DNA of 64,000 nt from positions 186,001 to 250,000 of the forward strand of contig NZ_CP079863.1 of the NCBI RefSeq assembly GCF_025263485.1. Direction: 5' to 3'. This DNA comes from Mycobacterium sp. SMC-2 (GTDB taxonomy: Bacteria; Actinomycetota; Actinomycetes; Mycobacteriales; Mycobacteriaceae). The notes beneath the pieces are model-generated. The model saw only the letters and a list, made by a program, of their open reading frames with translations, did not search any database and was not told the DNA's origin. Of this stretch, positions 18,678 to 32,302 are shown one piece after another (positions within the stretch are counted from its first letter, which is position 1; each line of letters begins with the position of its first letter). The position numbers and the translations under genes were made by a program.

Positions 18678-19919
18678 TTGACTTTGACCATTGCGCTGGC
18701 GCTGCTCGCTGCCGTCCTGGCCTTCGCCGTGGTGCGCCCACGGGGCCTGCCCGAGGCGGTGGCGGCGGTTCCCGCGGCCCTGATCCTGATCTCGGCCGGG
18801 GCCATATCGATGCGTCAGGCCGTCGAGGAGGTGACCGGGCTTTCGGCGGTGGTCGGGTTCCTGGGCGCGGTGCTGGTGCTGGCCAAGTTGTGCGACGACG
18901 AGGGCCTGTTCGAGGCGGCGGGCGCGGCGATTGGGCGCGGGCGCGTCGGGTCGAGCGGCCTGCTGCGGCGGGTGTTCGTGGTCGCCGCACTGATCACCGC
19001 CGTGCTGAGCCTGGACACCGCGGTGGTGTTGCTGACCCCGGTGGTGCTGGCCGCCGTCCGCCGGCTGCGGACCCCGGTGCGGCCGTATGCCTATGCCACC
19101 GCGCACCTGGCCAACGGTGCCTCCCTGCTGCTGCCGGTGTCGAACCTGACCAACCTGTTGGCCTTTCACAGCGCCCACATTTCATTCACGCGGTTCACCC
19201 TGTTGATGGCGTTGCCGTGGGCGGGTGTGGTGGCCACGCTGTACGCGGTGTTTCGGTGGTTCTTCGCCGGTGACCTGCGGGTGCAGCCGCACCCGGAGCA
19301 ACCCGGGCCGGCGCCGCGGCCGCCGGTGTTCGTGTTGGCGGTGGTCGGGCTGACGCTGGCCGGGTTCGCGGTGGCCCAGTCCGTCGGGGTGGCCCCGGCC
19401 TGGGTGGCGCTCGCCGGCGCCGCCGTGCTCGCGGTGCGCAGCCTGAGCCGACGGCACACCTCGTTGGTCGAGGTGGCGCGCTCGGCGCACGTGTCGTTTC
19501 TGGTGTTCGTGCTGGCGCTGGGCGTGGTGGTGCGGGCGCTGATGGTCAACGGGATGGACAGCGCGATGTCCGCGGTGTTGCCATCGGGCTCGGGTCTGCC
19601 CGCATTGGTGGCGATCGCGGCGATCGCCGCCGTGTTGGCCAACGTCGTCAACAACCTGCCCGCGACGCTGGTGTTGCTGCCGCTAGTCGCGCCCGGCGGG
19701 CCGGTAGCCGTTCTCGCGGTGCTGATCGGGGTCAACATCGGCCCCAACCTCACCTACGTGGGTTCGCTGTCGAACCTATTGTGGCGCAGGGTATTACGCC
19801 AGCACCACGTCGACGCCGGCGTCGGGGAGTACACCCGCCTCGGGTTGTGCACCGTGCCGGGGTCCCTGGTGGTCGCGGTGCTCGGGCTGTGGGTGTCGGC
19901 GCGGCTGCTCGGCGCCTAG
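18678..19919 (+). CDS. arsB2: ArsB/NhaD-type ion permease (ArsB2, Rv3578-like)
   Basis: 413 residues, about ten to eleven hydrophobic helices, ion transporter (IT) superfamily. Family segments are LSLDTAVVLLTPVVLAA, LANGASLLLPVSNLTNLLA and ANVVNNLPATLVLLPL, plus NIGPNLTYVGSLSNLLW near the C-terminus. Some members export arsenite or antimonite, but no arsR, arsC or arsenite-binding motif is nearby, so the substrate is open. The start is a TTG at 18678; no in-frame ATG or GTG lies close upstream. Its last 170 bp overlap the convergent phosphodiesterase gene. Confidence 0.82.
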   Translation: MTLTIALALLAAVLAFAVVRPRGLPEAVAAVPAALILISAGAISMRQAVEEVTGLSAVVGFLGAVLVLAKLCDDEGLFEAAGAAIGRGRVGSSGLLRRVFVVAALITAVLSLDTAVVLLTPVVLAAVRRLRTPVRPYAYATAHLANGASLLLPVSNLTNLLAFHSAHISFTRFTLLMALPWAGVVATLYAVFRWFFAGDLRVQPHPEQPGPAPRPPVFVLAVVGLTLAGFAVAQSVGVAPAWVALAGAAVLAVRSLSRRHTSLVEVARSAHVSFLVFVLALGVVVRALMVNGMDSAMSAVLPSGSGLPALVAIAAIAAVLANVVNNLPATLVLLPLVAPGGPVAVLAVLIGVNIGPNLTYVGSLSNLLWRRVLRQHHVDAGVGEYTRLGLCTVPGSLVVAVLGLWVSARLLGA

Positions 19920-20889
19920 CGCGGCGGTAGGGCGGCGGCAGCGGCATTCCGAATTCGGCGAGCACGCCGCGCAACAGCGTGGGGTAGTCGGTGATCAGCC
20001 CGTCGACCCCGTCGGCGATCTGTTCGCGCATGGCGGCCGCGTCGTCGACCGTCCACGGGATCACTTGCAGCCCCAGCGAATGCGCGCGATCGACATACGG
20101 TTTGCCGGTGACCAGCCGGTACTCGGGCGAGACGATGTCCGCACCCACCAGCTTCGCCCCGATCATCGGGTCTCCGATGGCGCCGGCGTCCTCACCGGCC
20201 AGCCACGGCGAATCGCGCACCCAGGTGTCTTCGTCGTACAACGCCGCCAACGGAATTGACGGCTCGGCCCGGCGAACCAACGGCAGCGTGCGCCAGTCGA
20301 AGCTCTGTATCTGCACCCGGCCGACCTTGCCGGCCGACCTGACCGCAGCCAGTATCACGTCGACGAACTGCTGGGGCTCGGCGGACGTGCCGGGGTTGTC
20401 GGCCGCCACGTTCGCCTCGATGTTGTAGCGCACGGCGGCGCGGTAGGAATCGGCGAGCGCGAACACCTCCGGCAAGATGGCTATCTTGTTGCCCCGCACC
20501 ACCTCGGCGTCGGGAAAGTCGGGTAGCCACCGTCCGCAGTCGAGGGTGCGGATCTGCACCAGGGTGAGCTCGTGCACCAGCTTGCCGACGTAGGGATACT
20601 GCGGATCGCCGCCGAAGGCGGGTCCGGTGTCGGCGCATTTCTCGGCGTCGATCGTCGGATCGTGCCACACCAGCGGCTGCCCGTCTCTGGTGATGTTGAT
20701 GTCGAGTTCGAGTGTGCTGACGCCCAATTCGAGCGCTTTCGCGAAGGCCCGCAACGACTCCTCGGTGGTCTCTCCGCGGCCGCCGCGATGGGCCTGCAGG
20801 TCGAATTCGGGGGCTTGGGCACCGGCCGCGGGCGCCAGGGCAACAAGGAGGACCAGCACGGCGCAGAGGCGCACGGGCCAGCGGCGCAC
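19750..20889 (-). CDS. Secreted glycerophosphodiester phosphodiesterase
   Basis: 379 residues. The signal peptide MRRWPVRLCAVLVLLVALAPAAGA is followed by the GDPD catalytic start LQAHRGGRGETTEES (HR motif, metal Glu), TLELDINITRDGQPLVWHD (Glu, Asp and His) and, near the end, DGLITDYPTLL. It would hydrolyse glycerophosphodiesters outside the membrane. The GTG at 20889 lies just after the rlmB stop at 20895. The conserved domain ends near residue 315; the remaining 60 or so Arg/Pro-rich residues are read antisense to arsB2 and have no family match, so the stop codon was probably lost or moved. Confidence 0.8.
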   Translation of the reverse strand: MRRWPVRLCAVLVLLVALAPAAGAQAPEFDLQAHRGGRGETTEESLRAFAKALELGVSTLELDINITRDGQPLVWHDPTIDAEKCADTGPAFGGDPQYPYVGKLVHELTLVQIRTLDCGRWLPDFPDAEVVRGNKIAILPEVFALADSYRAAVRYNIEANVAADNPGTSAEPQQFVDVILAAVRSAGKVGRVQIQSFDWRTLPLVRRAEPSIPLAALYDEDTWVRDSPWLAGEDAGAIGDPMIGAKLVGADIVSPEYRLVTGKPYVDRAHSLGLQVIPWTVDDAAAMREQIADGVDGLITDYPTLLRGVLAEFGMPLPPPYRRARRRAAAPTPTARAPRPPGTPARCTTRGGCTPRRRRRRGAGVIPCATIGSTANPRR

Positions 20890-20894
20890 CGCGG

Positions 20895-21827
20895 TTAAGC
20901 CCTGCGCTGGCGGGCGATCTCGGCGAGCACTACCCCGGCGGCCACCGAGGCGTTCAGCGATTCGGCGTGCCCGGCCATCGGGATGGAGACCACCTCGTCG
21001 CAGTTCTGCCGCACCAGTCGGGACAGCCCTTTGCCTTCCGACCCGACGACCACCACCAGCGGGTCGGCGCCGTCCATGTCGTCGACCAGGGTGTCGCCGT
21101 CTGCGTCCAGGCCGATCACCCGGACTCCGCGGTCGGCCCAATCCTTGAGCGTCCTGGTGAGATTCGTGGCCCGCGCCACCGGGATGCGCGCCGCGGCCCC
21201 GGCGCTGGTGCGCCAGGCCACCGCCGTGACCGACGCCGAGCGCCGCTGCGGGATCAGCACACCGTGACCGCCGAATGCCGCGACCGAGCGCACGATTGCA
21301 CCGAGGTTGTGCGGATCGGAGATGTTGTCCAGCGCAACCAACAGCGCCGGCGGCGAGTTGGTGGCGGCCGCCAACAAGTCGTCGGGGTGTGCGTAGTTGT
21401 ACGGCGGCACCTGCAACGCGATGCCCTGATGCAAGTGGTTGCTGGTCATCCGGTCCAGGTCGGCACGTGGCACCTCAAGGATCGAGATGCCCGAATCCGC
21501 CGCGCGCGAAACGCATTCGGTGACCCGCTCGTCGGCGTCGATGCCCACGGCCACGTAGAGCGCGGTCGCCGGGACCCCGGCCCGCAGGCACTCCAGCACC
21601 GGGTTGCGGCCGAGCACCGTTTCCGTCTCGTCGGTGGTCCGCCGGGCAGGCCGGCGCGACTGCGACTGGGCGCGTTTGGCGGCGGGATGGTGGGGACGCA
21701 GGTGCGCCGGCGGTGTGGGACCGCGTCCCTCCAGCGCGCGGCGACGCTGGCCGCCCGAGCCCACGGTCGGTCCCTTCTTGGTGCCCGCCTTGCGTATCGC
21801 CCCGCGGCGCCGCGAATTGCCGGCCAT
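20895..21827 (-). CDS. 23S rRNA 2'-O-methyltransferase, SpoU/TrmH family (RlmB-like, Rv3579c)
   Basis: 310 residues. A basic, disordered N-terminal tail of about 65 residues ([18 protein letters not shown]) precedes a ribosomal-L30e-like substrate domain ([16 protein letters not shown]) and the SPOUT knot domain with motif 1 [21 protein letters not shown], motif 2 [14 protein letters not shown] and motif 3 [22 protein letters not shown]. It probably methylates 2'-O of a guanosine in 23S rRNA. Its ATG directly abuts the cysS stop, as in M. tuberculosis, so the two are co-transcribed. Confidence 0.9.
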   Translation of the reverse strand: MAGNSRRRGAIRKAGTKKGPTVGSGGQRRRALEGRGPTPPAHLRPHHPAAKRAQSQSRRPARRTTDETETVLGRNPVLECLRAGVPATALYVAVGIDADERVTECVSRAADSGISILEVPRADLDRMTSNHLHQGIALQVPPYNYAHPDDLLAAATNSPPALLVALDNISDPHNLGAIVRSVAAFGGHGVLIPQRRSASVTAVAWRTSAGAAARIPVARATNLTRTLKDWADRGVRVIGLDADGDTLVDDMDGADPLVVVVGSEGKGLSRLVRQNCDEVVSIPMAGHAESLNASVAAGVVLAEIARQRRA

Positions 21828-23246
21828 CTACTTGGTGCGCTTTTCTTCGCGGGCCAACAGCTCCCACTGCGGCCCGTCGGCGGTGTCGGTGACCTCGATG
21901 CCGGCGAGCTTCAGCCGATCCCGGATCTCGTCGGCAAGCGCCCAATTGCGTTGCTCGCGGGCCTTTTCCCGGTTCTCCAGTTCCGCGCGCACCAGCACCT
22001 CGACGGCGGCCAGCGCGGCCGACGTCTCGTCGCGGGTCTCCCAGCGCTCGTCGAGCGGGTCGCAGCCCAGGATGCCCATCATGGTGCGGATCGCGCGGGC
22101 ATGCTGCAGCGCGCCTTCGTGGTCGCCGCTGTCGAGAGCCCGGTTGCCCTCGGCCCGGGCGTGGTGCACCTCGGCCAGCGCGGCCGGCACGGCCAAGTCG
22201 TCGTCGAGCGCCCCGGCGAACCGCGGGGTCCATTCCCCGGGCTCGACGGCGCCGACGCGGACGCGGACGCGGTGCAGGAATTCCTCGACTCCCACATAGG
22301 CTTTCACCGCGTCCTGCAGGGCGGTGTCGGAGAATTCCAGCATCGAACGGTAATGGGCGCTGCCCAGGTAGTAGCGCAGCTCCGCCGGTCGCACGCGCTG
22401 CAACATCGTCGGTATGGCCAGCACGTTGCCCAGCGACTTGCTCATCTTCTCGCCGCCCATGGTGACCCAGCCGTTGTGCAGCCAGTAGCGGGCGAATCCG
22501 TCGCCCGCGGCGCGGCTCTGCGCGATCTCGTTCTCGTGGTGGGGGAAGACCAAGTCCATCCCGCCGCAATGGATGTCGAATTCCGGCCCCAGATAGGTGC
22601 GTGCCATCGCCGAGCACTCCAGGTGCCAGCCGGGGCGTCCGCGGCCCCACGGTGTGGGCCACGACGGCTCACCGGGTTTGGCGGCCTTCCACAGCGTGAA
22701 GTCGCGCTGATCGCGCTTGCAGGTGGCCACGCCTTCGCCTTGGTGGACGTCGTCGATCTTGTGGCCGGACAGCTGGCCGTACTCCGGGTAGCTGAGCACG
22801 TCGAAGTACACGTCGCCGCCCGCCGCGTACGCGTGGCCCGTTTCGATCAGGCGATCCATCAACTCGACCATCTGGGTGATGTGCCCGGTGGCGCGTGGCT
22901 CGGCCGACGGCGGCAAGACGTCCAGGGCGTCGTAGGCGGCGCTGAATGCGCGCTCGTACGTGGCTGCCCACTCCCACCACGGCCGGTCGGCCGCGGCGGC
23001 CTTGTTGAGGATCTTGTCGTCGATGTCGGTGACGTTGCGAATGAACAAGACGTCGCAGCCGCGCGCCATCAGCCACCGGCGCAGGATGTCGAAGGCCACG
23101 CCGCTGCGCACGTGGCCGATGTGCGGCAGGCCCTGGACCGTGGCGCCACACAGGTAGATGGAGACGTGGCCCTCGCGCAGCGGAACGAAATCACGCACGG
23201 CACCGGTTGCGGTGTCGTGTAGCCGCAAGCGGGCGCGATCGGTCAC
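21828..23246 (-). CDS. cysS: Cysteinyl-tRNA synthetase
   Basis: 472 residues, class I synthetase. The HIGH motif is in [16 protein letters not shown] is in [15 protein letters not shown], and the zinc ligands of the family are visible ([28 protein letters not shown]). It charges tRNA-Cys. The GTG at 23246 has no Shine-Dalgarno; instead TAAGCT lies 8 nt upstream, within a 17-nt string TAAGCTGGCACGTCGTG that also precedes lysS exactly, start codon included. Translation from a leaderless or nearly leaderless mRNA is likely. The gene starts 48 bp after the ispF stop. Confidence 0.95.
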   Translation of the reverse strand: MTDRARLRLHDTATGAVRDFVPLREGHVSIYLCGATVQGLPHIGHVRSGVAFDILRRWLMARGCDVLFIRNVTDIDDKILNKAAAADRPWWEWAATYERAFSAAYDALDVLPPSAEPRATGHITQMVELMDRLIETGHAYAAGGDVYFDVLSYPEYGQLSGHKIDDVHQGEGVATCKRDQRDFTLWKAAKPGEPSWPTPWGRGRPGWHLECSAMARTYLGPEFDIHCGGMDLVFPHHENEIAQSRAAGDGFARYWLHNGWVTMGGEKMSKSLGNVLAIPTMLQRVRPAELRYYLGSAHYRSMLEFSDTALQDAVKAYVGVEEFLHRVRVRVGAVEPGEWTPRFAGALDDDLAVPAALAEVHHARAEGNRALDSGDHEGALQHARAIRTMMGILGCDPLDERWETRDETSAALAAVEVLVRAELENREKAREQRNWALADEIRDRLKLAGIEVTDTADGPQWELLAREEKRTK

Positions 23247-23260
23247 GACGTGCCAGCTTA
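23247..23260 (-). promoter_or_regulatory. cysS promoter -10 (TAAGCT), leaderless-type
   Basis: Minus-strand TAAGCT at 23260-23255 (TANNNT pattern) is followed by GGCACGTC and then the GTG start. The same 14 nt stand before lysS. Confidence 0.5.
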
Positions 23261-23294
23261 CCGGGTGGTTCCAGGCTGCCCGGCGCTGCGCGCC

Positions 23295-23774
23295 TCAGCC
23301 AACGGCGACTATCAGCGCGGTGGCGATGGCAGCGCGGCCCTCGCCGCGGCCGGTCAGGCCCAGCCCGTCGGTCGTGGTCGCCGATACCGAGACCGGCGCC
23401 CCCAGCAGCTCCGAGAGCAACCGCTGCGCCTCGTCACGGCGCGGACCGACCTTCGGCTGGTTGCCGATCAGCTGCACGGCGGCGTTTCCGACACGAAAGC
23501 CATCCCGCGATACCAGGTCCGCGACATGGCGCAGCATGGCGGCGCCGCTGACGCCCTTCCAGCGCGGGTCGTCCACCCCGAAGACGGCGCCGATGTCGCC
23601 CAGCCCCGCGGCCGACAACAGCGCGTCGCACAGTGCGTGCGCCCCCACGTCGCCATCGGAGTGGCCGGCGCAGCCGTCGGCGCCGGGAAACAGCAGACCC
23701 ACCAGCCAGCAGGGCCGCCCGGGTTCGATCGGGTGCACGTCGACGCCCAGGCCGACGCGCGGCAGCTCGCTCAC
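23295..23774 (-). CDS. ispF: 2-C-methyl-D-erythritol 2,4-cyclodiphosphate synthase
   Basis: 159 residues, full length. It cyclises CDP-ME 2-phosphate to MEcPP in the MEP isoprenoid pathway. Metal-binding Asp12 and His14 lie in [10 protein letters not shown], the third ligand is in [19 protein letters not shown], and the C-terminal signature is [20 protein letters not shown]. The GTG start at 23774 overlaps the ispD TGA by 4 bp (GTGA). It is the last gene of carD-ispD-ispF. Confidence 0.95.
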   Translation of the reverse strand: MSELPRVGLGVDVHPIEPGRPCWLVGLLFPGADGCAGHSDGDVGAHALCDALLSAAGLGDIGAVFGVDDPRWKGVSGAAMLRHVADLVSRDGFRVGNAAVQLIGNQPKVGPRRDEAQRLLSELLGAPVSVSATTTDGLGLTGRGEGRAAIATALIVAVG

Positions 23775-24442
23775 CGCCGCACGATCGCTTCCGCGAGCAG
23801 CAGATCGAGCTGGGTGGTGATCTTGAACGCCAGCGGGTCGCCGTCGACTACCTGGACCTGGCCACCGACGTGCTCGACGAGCGAGGCGTCGTCGGTGAAA
23901 TCGGCGGTGCCGGCGCGCTGGTAAGCGCGCAGCAGCAAGTCGCGGGAGAAACCCTGCGGTGTCTGCACGGCGCGCAGGCCGGCCCGCTCGGGCGTGCCCA
24001 GGACCACACCGTTGGCGTCCACGGCCTTGATGGTGTCATGCAGCGGGAGTGCGGGCACGACTGCGTTGTGCCCGGCCCGCAGCGCGTCGACCACGCGCAC
24101 GATCAAGGCGGGCGGTGTCAGGGCGCGGGCGGCGTCGTGCACCAGCACGAACTCGGGATCACCGGGGATGGCGGCCAGCGCCTGGCTCACCGATGTGATG
24201 CGGTCAGGCCCGCCGGCGACGACGGTCGCTCGCCCGTCCAGGGCCCGCTTGGCTTCGTCGACCCGCGCCGCCGGGACCGCGACCACCACGTGGTCGACAA
24301 CCCCGGAGTCCAGCAGACCGCCGACGGAACGGTCCAGCAAAGTGCGCCCGTCGACTTCACAGAAAGCCTTCGGAATACCGGCGCCCAGCCGCTCCCCCGA
24401 CCCTGCGGCCGGGACCACCGCGACAACGCTGCCCCCGACCAC
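23771..24442 (-). CDS. ispD: 2-C-methyl-D-erythritol 4-phosphate cytidylyltransferase
   Basis: 223 residues. It transfers CMP from CTP to MEP. The nucleotide-binding loop is [18 protein letters not shown] at about 10-27 (conserved Arg and Lys). [15 protein letters not shown] carries the substrate region, and [13 protein letters not shown] is the conserved C-terminal motif. The start GTG at 24442 lies 15 bp after the carD stop, so carD, ispD and ispF are one unit, as in M. tuberculosis. Confidence 0.94.
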   Translation of the reverse strand: MVGGSVVAVVPAAGSGERLGAGIPKAFCEVDGRTLLDRSVGGLLDSGVVDHVVVAVPAARVDEAKRALDGRATVVAGGPDRITSVSQALAAIPGDPEFVLVHDAARALTPPALIVRVVDALRAGHNAVVPALPLHDTIKAVDANGVVLGTPERAGLRAVQTPQGFSRDLLLRAYQRAGTADFTDDASLVEHVGGQVQVVDGDPLAFKITTQLDLLLAEAIVRR

Positions 24443-24457
24443 CAGAGCTCAGGGCCT

Positions 24458-25243
<786 letters not shown>

Positions 25244-25810
25244 GTGAACCGATTCGAGATCAGCCTCCCCGTCCGCCTGCCCGCGCCGACCGCTCGGGCC
25301 GCGCTCGTCGGCCTCGTCGCGGTGGTCGCGGTCCTGCTCAGCGGCTGCAGTGCGGGCCAGGTCTCGCAAATGGCCGTCCAGGAGCCCGCCATCAACGGCA
25401 ACAAGGTCACGTTCAACAACGTGGCGCTGCGCGACATCCGCATGCAGGCCGAGCAGACCGGTGACTCCGTGCAGCCGGGACAGACCGTGGACCTGGCGCT
25501 GGTCGCCGTCAACCGGTCGCCGGACATGCCGGACAGATTGGTGAGCATCACCAGCGACGTCGGCTCGGTGGCCTTGCGCGGAGATGGTCGACTGCCCGCC
25601 GGCGGCATGCTGTTGATCGGAACGCCGGAGGGGCAGAGGGTGGGGCCCGGCCCCATGGGCTCCAGCAACGCGACCAAGGCGACCGTGACACTGGCCAAGC
25701 CGATCAGCAACGGCCTGCTGTACAACTTCACCTTCAACTTCGAGAAGGCCGGTCACGCCACCGTCCTGGTGCCGGTTTCGGCCGGGCTGGCCCCGCCGCA
25801 GCAAAGCTAG
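25244..25810 (+). CDS. lpqE: Lipoprotein LpqE
   Basis: 188 residues. The signal peptide ends in the lipobox LLSGC, giving lipidated Cys35. The mature part is an immunoglobulin-like or copper-chaperone-like beta-domain of unknown function; the same lipoprotein lies between carD and radA in M. tuberculosis (Rv3584). The start GTG at 25244 is preceded by AGGAGG with a short spacer, which decides it. It is divergent from carD and 59 bp upstream of radA. Confidence 0.9.
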   Translation: MNRFEISLPVRLPAPTARAALVGLVAVVAVLLSGCSAGQVSQMAVQEPAINGNKVTFNNVALRDIRMQAEQTGDSVQPGQTVDLALVAVNRSPDMPDRLVSITSDVGSVALRGDGRLPAGGMLLIGTPEGQRVGPGPMGSSNATKATVTLAKPISNGLLYNFTFNFEKAGHATVLVPVSAGLAPPQQS

Positions 25811-25869
25811 ACGGGCGTAACCGCCTGTCATAGCGGGGATTTGTCGTACCCGCTCGATACCGTCATGGC

Positions 25870-29176
<3,307 letters not shown>

Positions 29177-29279
29177 GTTTGCAGCGTAGGCCCAGGTCAC
29201 GTCGAGTTGACTGACCCGCCCCGGCGTGTCGCGGGGTTTGCTGGCTCACGGCCGTGTTAGTGACGGGCCGCGCCGCGCC

Positions 29280-29897
29280 CTATTCGCCGATGTCGCCGAC
29301 GTGGTCGACCAGGGCCGCGCGCCCGTCGGCGAGGTGATAGGTGGCGCCCGCTATCGCAAGGGTGCCGGCGGACACCCGCTCGGCGATCGCGCTCGAACGC
29401 GACATGAGCTGGGCGATCGTTTCGCTCACGTGCCGTGCCTCGAACTCGTCGACGCGGCTGAGGCCGTCGCGGCGGCCCATCAGGATCGACGGTGTGACCC
29501 GCTCCACCACGTCTCGCAGGAAACCGCCCGGTATCGCGCCGTCCTCGATCGCGGCCAGCGCCGCCTTGACCGCACCGCAGCTGTCATGGCCCAGAACGAC
29601 GATCAGCGGCACGTCGAGCACCATCACCGCGAACTCGATGGAGCCCAGCACCGCCGAGTCGATGGCCTGGCCGGCGGTGCGCACCACGAACATGTCGCCC
29701 AGACCCTGGTCGAAGATCAGTTCGGCCGCCACCCGGCTGTCCGAACAACCGAACACCACCGCGATGGGCCTCTGCCCGGCGGCCAGGCTGGCCCGGTGGT
29801 CGACGCTCTGGCTGGGATGCTGGGGCTGGCCCGCGACGAATCGCTCGTTACCCTCTTTGAGTGCTTTCCACGCGGTTACCGGGCTGGTGTTAGGCAT
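29280..29897 (-). CDS. canB: Beta-carbonic anhydrase CanB
   Basis: 205 residues. It interconverts CO2 and bicarbonate. The zinc site of the beta class is complete: Cys51 and the Asp53-Arg55 pair in FGCSDSRVA, His104 and Cys107 in LGHDSCGAV. The ATG at 29897 is chosen from the conserved start MPNTSPVTAWKALKEGNERF. It is divergent from mutY, and the two ATG codons share bases in a single CATG, which leaves no room for separate leaders unless one of the starts is further in. Confidence 0.93.
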   Translation of the reverse strand: MPNTSPVTAWKALKEGNERFVAGQPQHPSQSVDHRASLAAGQRPIAVVFGCSDSRVAAELIFDQGLGDMFVVRTAGQAIDSAVLGSIEFAVMVLDVPLIVVLGHDSCGAVKAALAAIEDGAIPGGFLRDVVERVTPSILMGRRDGLSRVDEFEARHVSETIAQLMSRSSAIAERVSAGTLAIAGATYHLADGRAALVDHVGDIGE

Positions 29898-30807
29898 GGC
29901 TGCAATCATGCCGCAACCGCCGCTGAACCGCCCAGAACACATATCAGTTACCGACCTTCTCGACTGGTACGAACGATCTCGCCGCGACCTGCCCTGGCGG
30001 GCGCCCGGCGTCAGCGCATGGCAGATCCTGGTCAGCGAATTCATGCTGCAGCAGACACCGGTGTCGCGGGTGCTGCCGATCTGGTCGGACTGGGTGCGGC
30101 GCTGGCCCACCCCGTCGGCCACCGCCGCGGCCAGCGCCGCCGACGTGCTGCGCGCCTGGGGCAAGCTGGGGTACCCGAGGCGGGCCAAGCGTTTGCACGA
30201 ATGCGCGACCGTGATCGCGCGCGATCACGACGACCTGGTTCCCGACGACGTCGATGTCCTGCTGGCCCTGCCGGGCGTCGGCGGCTACACCGCCCGCGCC
30301 ATCGCCTGTTTCGCCTACCGCCAACCGGTGCCCGTGGTGGACACCAACGTGCGCCGGGTGGTCGCCCGTGCCGTGCACGGACGGGCCGACGCCGGCGCAC
30401 CCTCCGCGGCGCGCGACCATGCCGACGTCTCGGCACTGTTGCCTCCCGACGAGAAGGCGCCCGATTTTTCGGTGGCGCTGATGGAGCTGGGAGCGATCGT
30501 TTGCACCGCACGGGCGCCGCGCTGCGGGCTGTGCCCGCTTGAGCGGTGCGCGTGGCGGGACGCCGACTATACCCCGGCGCAGGGGCCGGCCCGCCGGGTG
30601 CAGACCTATGCCGGAACCGATCGGCAAGTCCGCGGTCGGCTGCTGGATGTGTTGCGCGCCAACGACTCCCCGGTCACGCGTGCGGAGCTGGACGTCGCAT
30701 GGTTGACCGACACCGCCCAGCGCGACCGGGCACTGGGATCGTTACTGGCCGATGGCCTGGTGACGAGGACGGCCGATGGCCGTTTCGCGTTGCTGGGCGA
30801 AGCGTAG
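29896..30807 (+). CDS. mutY: Adenine DNA glycosylase MutY
   Basis: 303 residues. It removes adenine mispaired with 8-oxoguanine. Seen are VSEFMLQQTPVSRVLPIW (catalytic Glu), the helix-hairpin-helix LPGVGGYTARAIACF, the catalytic Asp in PVVDTNVRRVVAR, and the [4Fe-4S] cysteines in CTARAPRCGLCPLERC (CX6CX2CX4C, the mycobacterial spacing). The C-terminal NUDIX-like domain is short, as in M. tuberculosis. The start may be ATG 29896 or ATG 29908; neither has a clear Shine-Dalgarno. Confidence 0.93.
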   Translation: MAAIMPQPPLNRPEHISVTDLLDWYERSRRDLPWRAPGVSAWQILVSEFMLQQTPVSRVLPIWSDWVRRWPTPSATAAASAADVLRAWGKLGYPRRAKRLHECATVIARDHDDLVPDDVDVLLALPGVGGYTARAIACFAYRQPVPVVDTNVRRVVARAVHGRADAGAPSAARDHADVSALLPPDEKAPDFSVALMELGAIVCTARAPRCGLCPLERCAWRDADYTPAQGPARRVQTYAGTDRQVRGRLLDVLRANDSPVTRAELDVAWLTDTAQRDRALGSLLADGLVTRTADGRFALLGEA

Positions 30808-30817
30808 CCGCCGCCGA

Positions 30818-32302
30818 TCAGAGGTCGTTGCCGGCGTAGGACTGGTTGAAGCTTTTGTTGGCCAGCGGGAAGTCCGGGACGATGGTGTCGGCCATCGCGA
30901 CGGGCAGCGCCGGCCAGTTGAACCACGACGGGTCGACGATCTTCGCGCGAGTGATCCGATTCGCTGCGTCGGTTTCGACCCGGTGGACGATGGTGCCCCG
31001 CCAGCCCTCGACGATGCCGATGCCACTGCGCGGTGCGCGCGGTGCCGGCGGGGTTTCCGCGTATTCGGTTGGGCCGCTGTGTGATTCGATCAGGTGGCAG
31101 GCCAGCTCGGTGGACGCGGCGAACTCGTCGCGCCGTACGGTGTAACGGGCCAGCGCGTCGCCCGCGGCGGCCCCTGTCTCGGTGACGGGCAGTGGGGTGG
31201 TCGGGTGTTCGAGTCGGGCGTCCGTGCGGATGCCGCTGGCGCGCGCGACGTAGCCCAGGCACCCGAGTGCGTGAGCGTCTTCTTGGTGCAGGACGGCGGT
31301 CCCGGCGAACCGGTCGTAGACCACGGTGTTGCGCAGCGTCAGTTCGGCGATCTCGGCGACATCGGCGGCGATGCGCCGCAGCGCGGCGACATCCGGCAGC
31401 TCCCGCAGTGCGACCGCACCCGGGCGCACGGCGCCGCGCAACAGCCGATGCCCGGTGACGGCGGCGTTGAGCCGCAGCAGTTGTTCCCGAACGCGTTGCG
31501 CGTGCGCGTGCGCGAGCGCGAACCCGGCGTCGTTGGCCAGCGCCCCCAGGTCGGCGGCGTGGTTGTAGAGCCGTTCGAGCTCGACCAGCAGCGCCCGCAG
31601 CCGGTGCACCCCGTCGGGAAGCTCGATGGCGAGCGCGTCTTCGATGGCGAGGCAGTGGGCGAGCGCATGCGCAACGGAGGTGTCGCCGCTGACCCGTTCC
31701 GCCACGTCGACTGCACCGCCGGCCGGCCGGCCCTCGAACAGCTTCTCCACGCCCCGGTGGACGAACCACAGTCTGGCCTTGAGGCGCAGCACGGTTTCGC
31801 CGGCGACGGAGAAGCGGAAATGCCCGGGTTCGATCAGCCCCGCGTGCACGGGACCCACCGGGATCTCGTACACCCCGGGTCCCTCGACGGTGACGAACGG
31901 AAAGTGGCGGCTGCCATCGAATTCGGGCACCGGCTGCGCCGTGCGGCGCATGGGATACCAATCCTCGGGCCAGTGGGCATGCCGAACCAGGCGGCGCGGT
32001 TTGGGATGGCCGACGCAACGGATCCCGTACAGGTCCGCCATTTCGCGCTCGAACCGGCCGGCCGGAAACGACAGATAGGCCAGCGATCGAACCGCCGGGT
32101 CATCCTTGGGCACTACACATTCGAGCTCGATGCGGCGATCCGGCCGGCCGGCAAGGAACAGGTAGACCACGCGAAAGGCGGCGGGGTCGGGGTCCTCGTG
32201 CGCGGCGACCAGGCCCAGCCGAAACCCTTTGCCCAGCAAGTCTTCTGCCGTCTCGGCCAACCGGTCTTGCGGCAGCCGGTGGAGCTGCCATTCACGCCTC
32301 AC
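30818..32302 (-). CDS. hycE: Hydrogenase-like large subunit of an Ehr/FHL-type complex (Rv0087, HycE-like), NiFe ligands missing
   Basis: 494 residues. The N-terminal part (about 1-130) is a complex I 30-kDa/NuoC-like domain (RFEREMADLYGIRCVGHPKPRRLV); the rest is a NuoD/hydrogenase large-subunit domain. In true [NiFe] hydrogenases the active site is held by RxCGxC and DPCxxC. Here these places read ERVSGDTSVAHALA and, at the C-terminus, DFPLANKSFNQSYAGNDL, so all four Cys ligands are absent. It therefore cannot bind NiFe and belongs with energy-converting hydrogenase-related complexes. It is the last gene of the cluster; its GTG overlaps the previous stop. Confidence 0.88.
   Translation of the reverse strand: MRREWQLHRLPQDRLAETAEDLLGKGFRLGLVAAHEDPDPAAFRVVYLFLAGRPDRRIELECVVPKDDPAVRSLAYLSFPAGRFEREMADLYGIRCVGHPKPRRLVRHAHWPEDWYPMRRTAQPVPEFDGSRHFPFVTVEGPGVYEIPVGPVHAGLIEPGHFRFSVAGETVLRLKARLWFVHRGVEKLFEGRPAGGAVDVAERVSGDTSVAHALAHCLAIEDALAIELPDGVHRLRALLVELERLYNHAADLGALANDAGFALAHAHAQRVREQLLRLNAAVTGHRLLRGAVRPGAVALRELPDVAALRRIAADVAEIAELTLRNTVVYDRFAGTAVLHQEDAHALGCLGYVARASGIRTDARLEHPTTPLPVTETGAAAGDALARYTVRRDEFAASTELACHLIESHSGPTEYAETPPAPRAPRSGIGIVEGWRGTIVHRVETDAANRITRAKIVDPSWFNWPALPVAMADTIVPDFPLANKSFNQSYAGNDL

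Noticed and set aside
20967..23222. 751-codon plus-strand open frame across rlmB and cysS
   Set aside because: It is antisense to two well-conserved genes and has no motifs.
30818..32302. Calling the HycE-like protein a formate hydrogenlyase hydrogenase
   Set aside because: All four NiFe cysteines are missing and no formate dehydrogenase or hydrogenase maturation genes are nearby.
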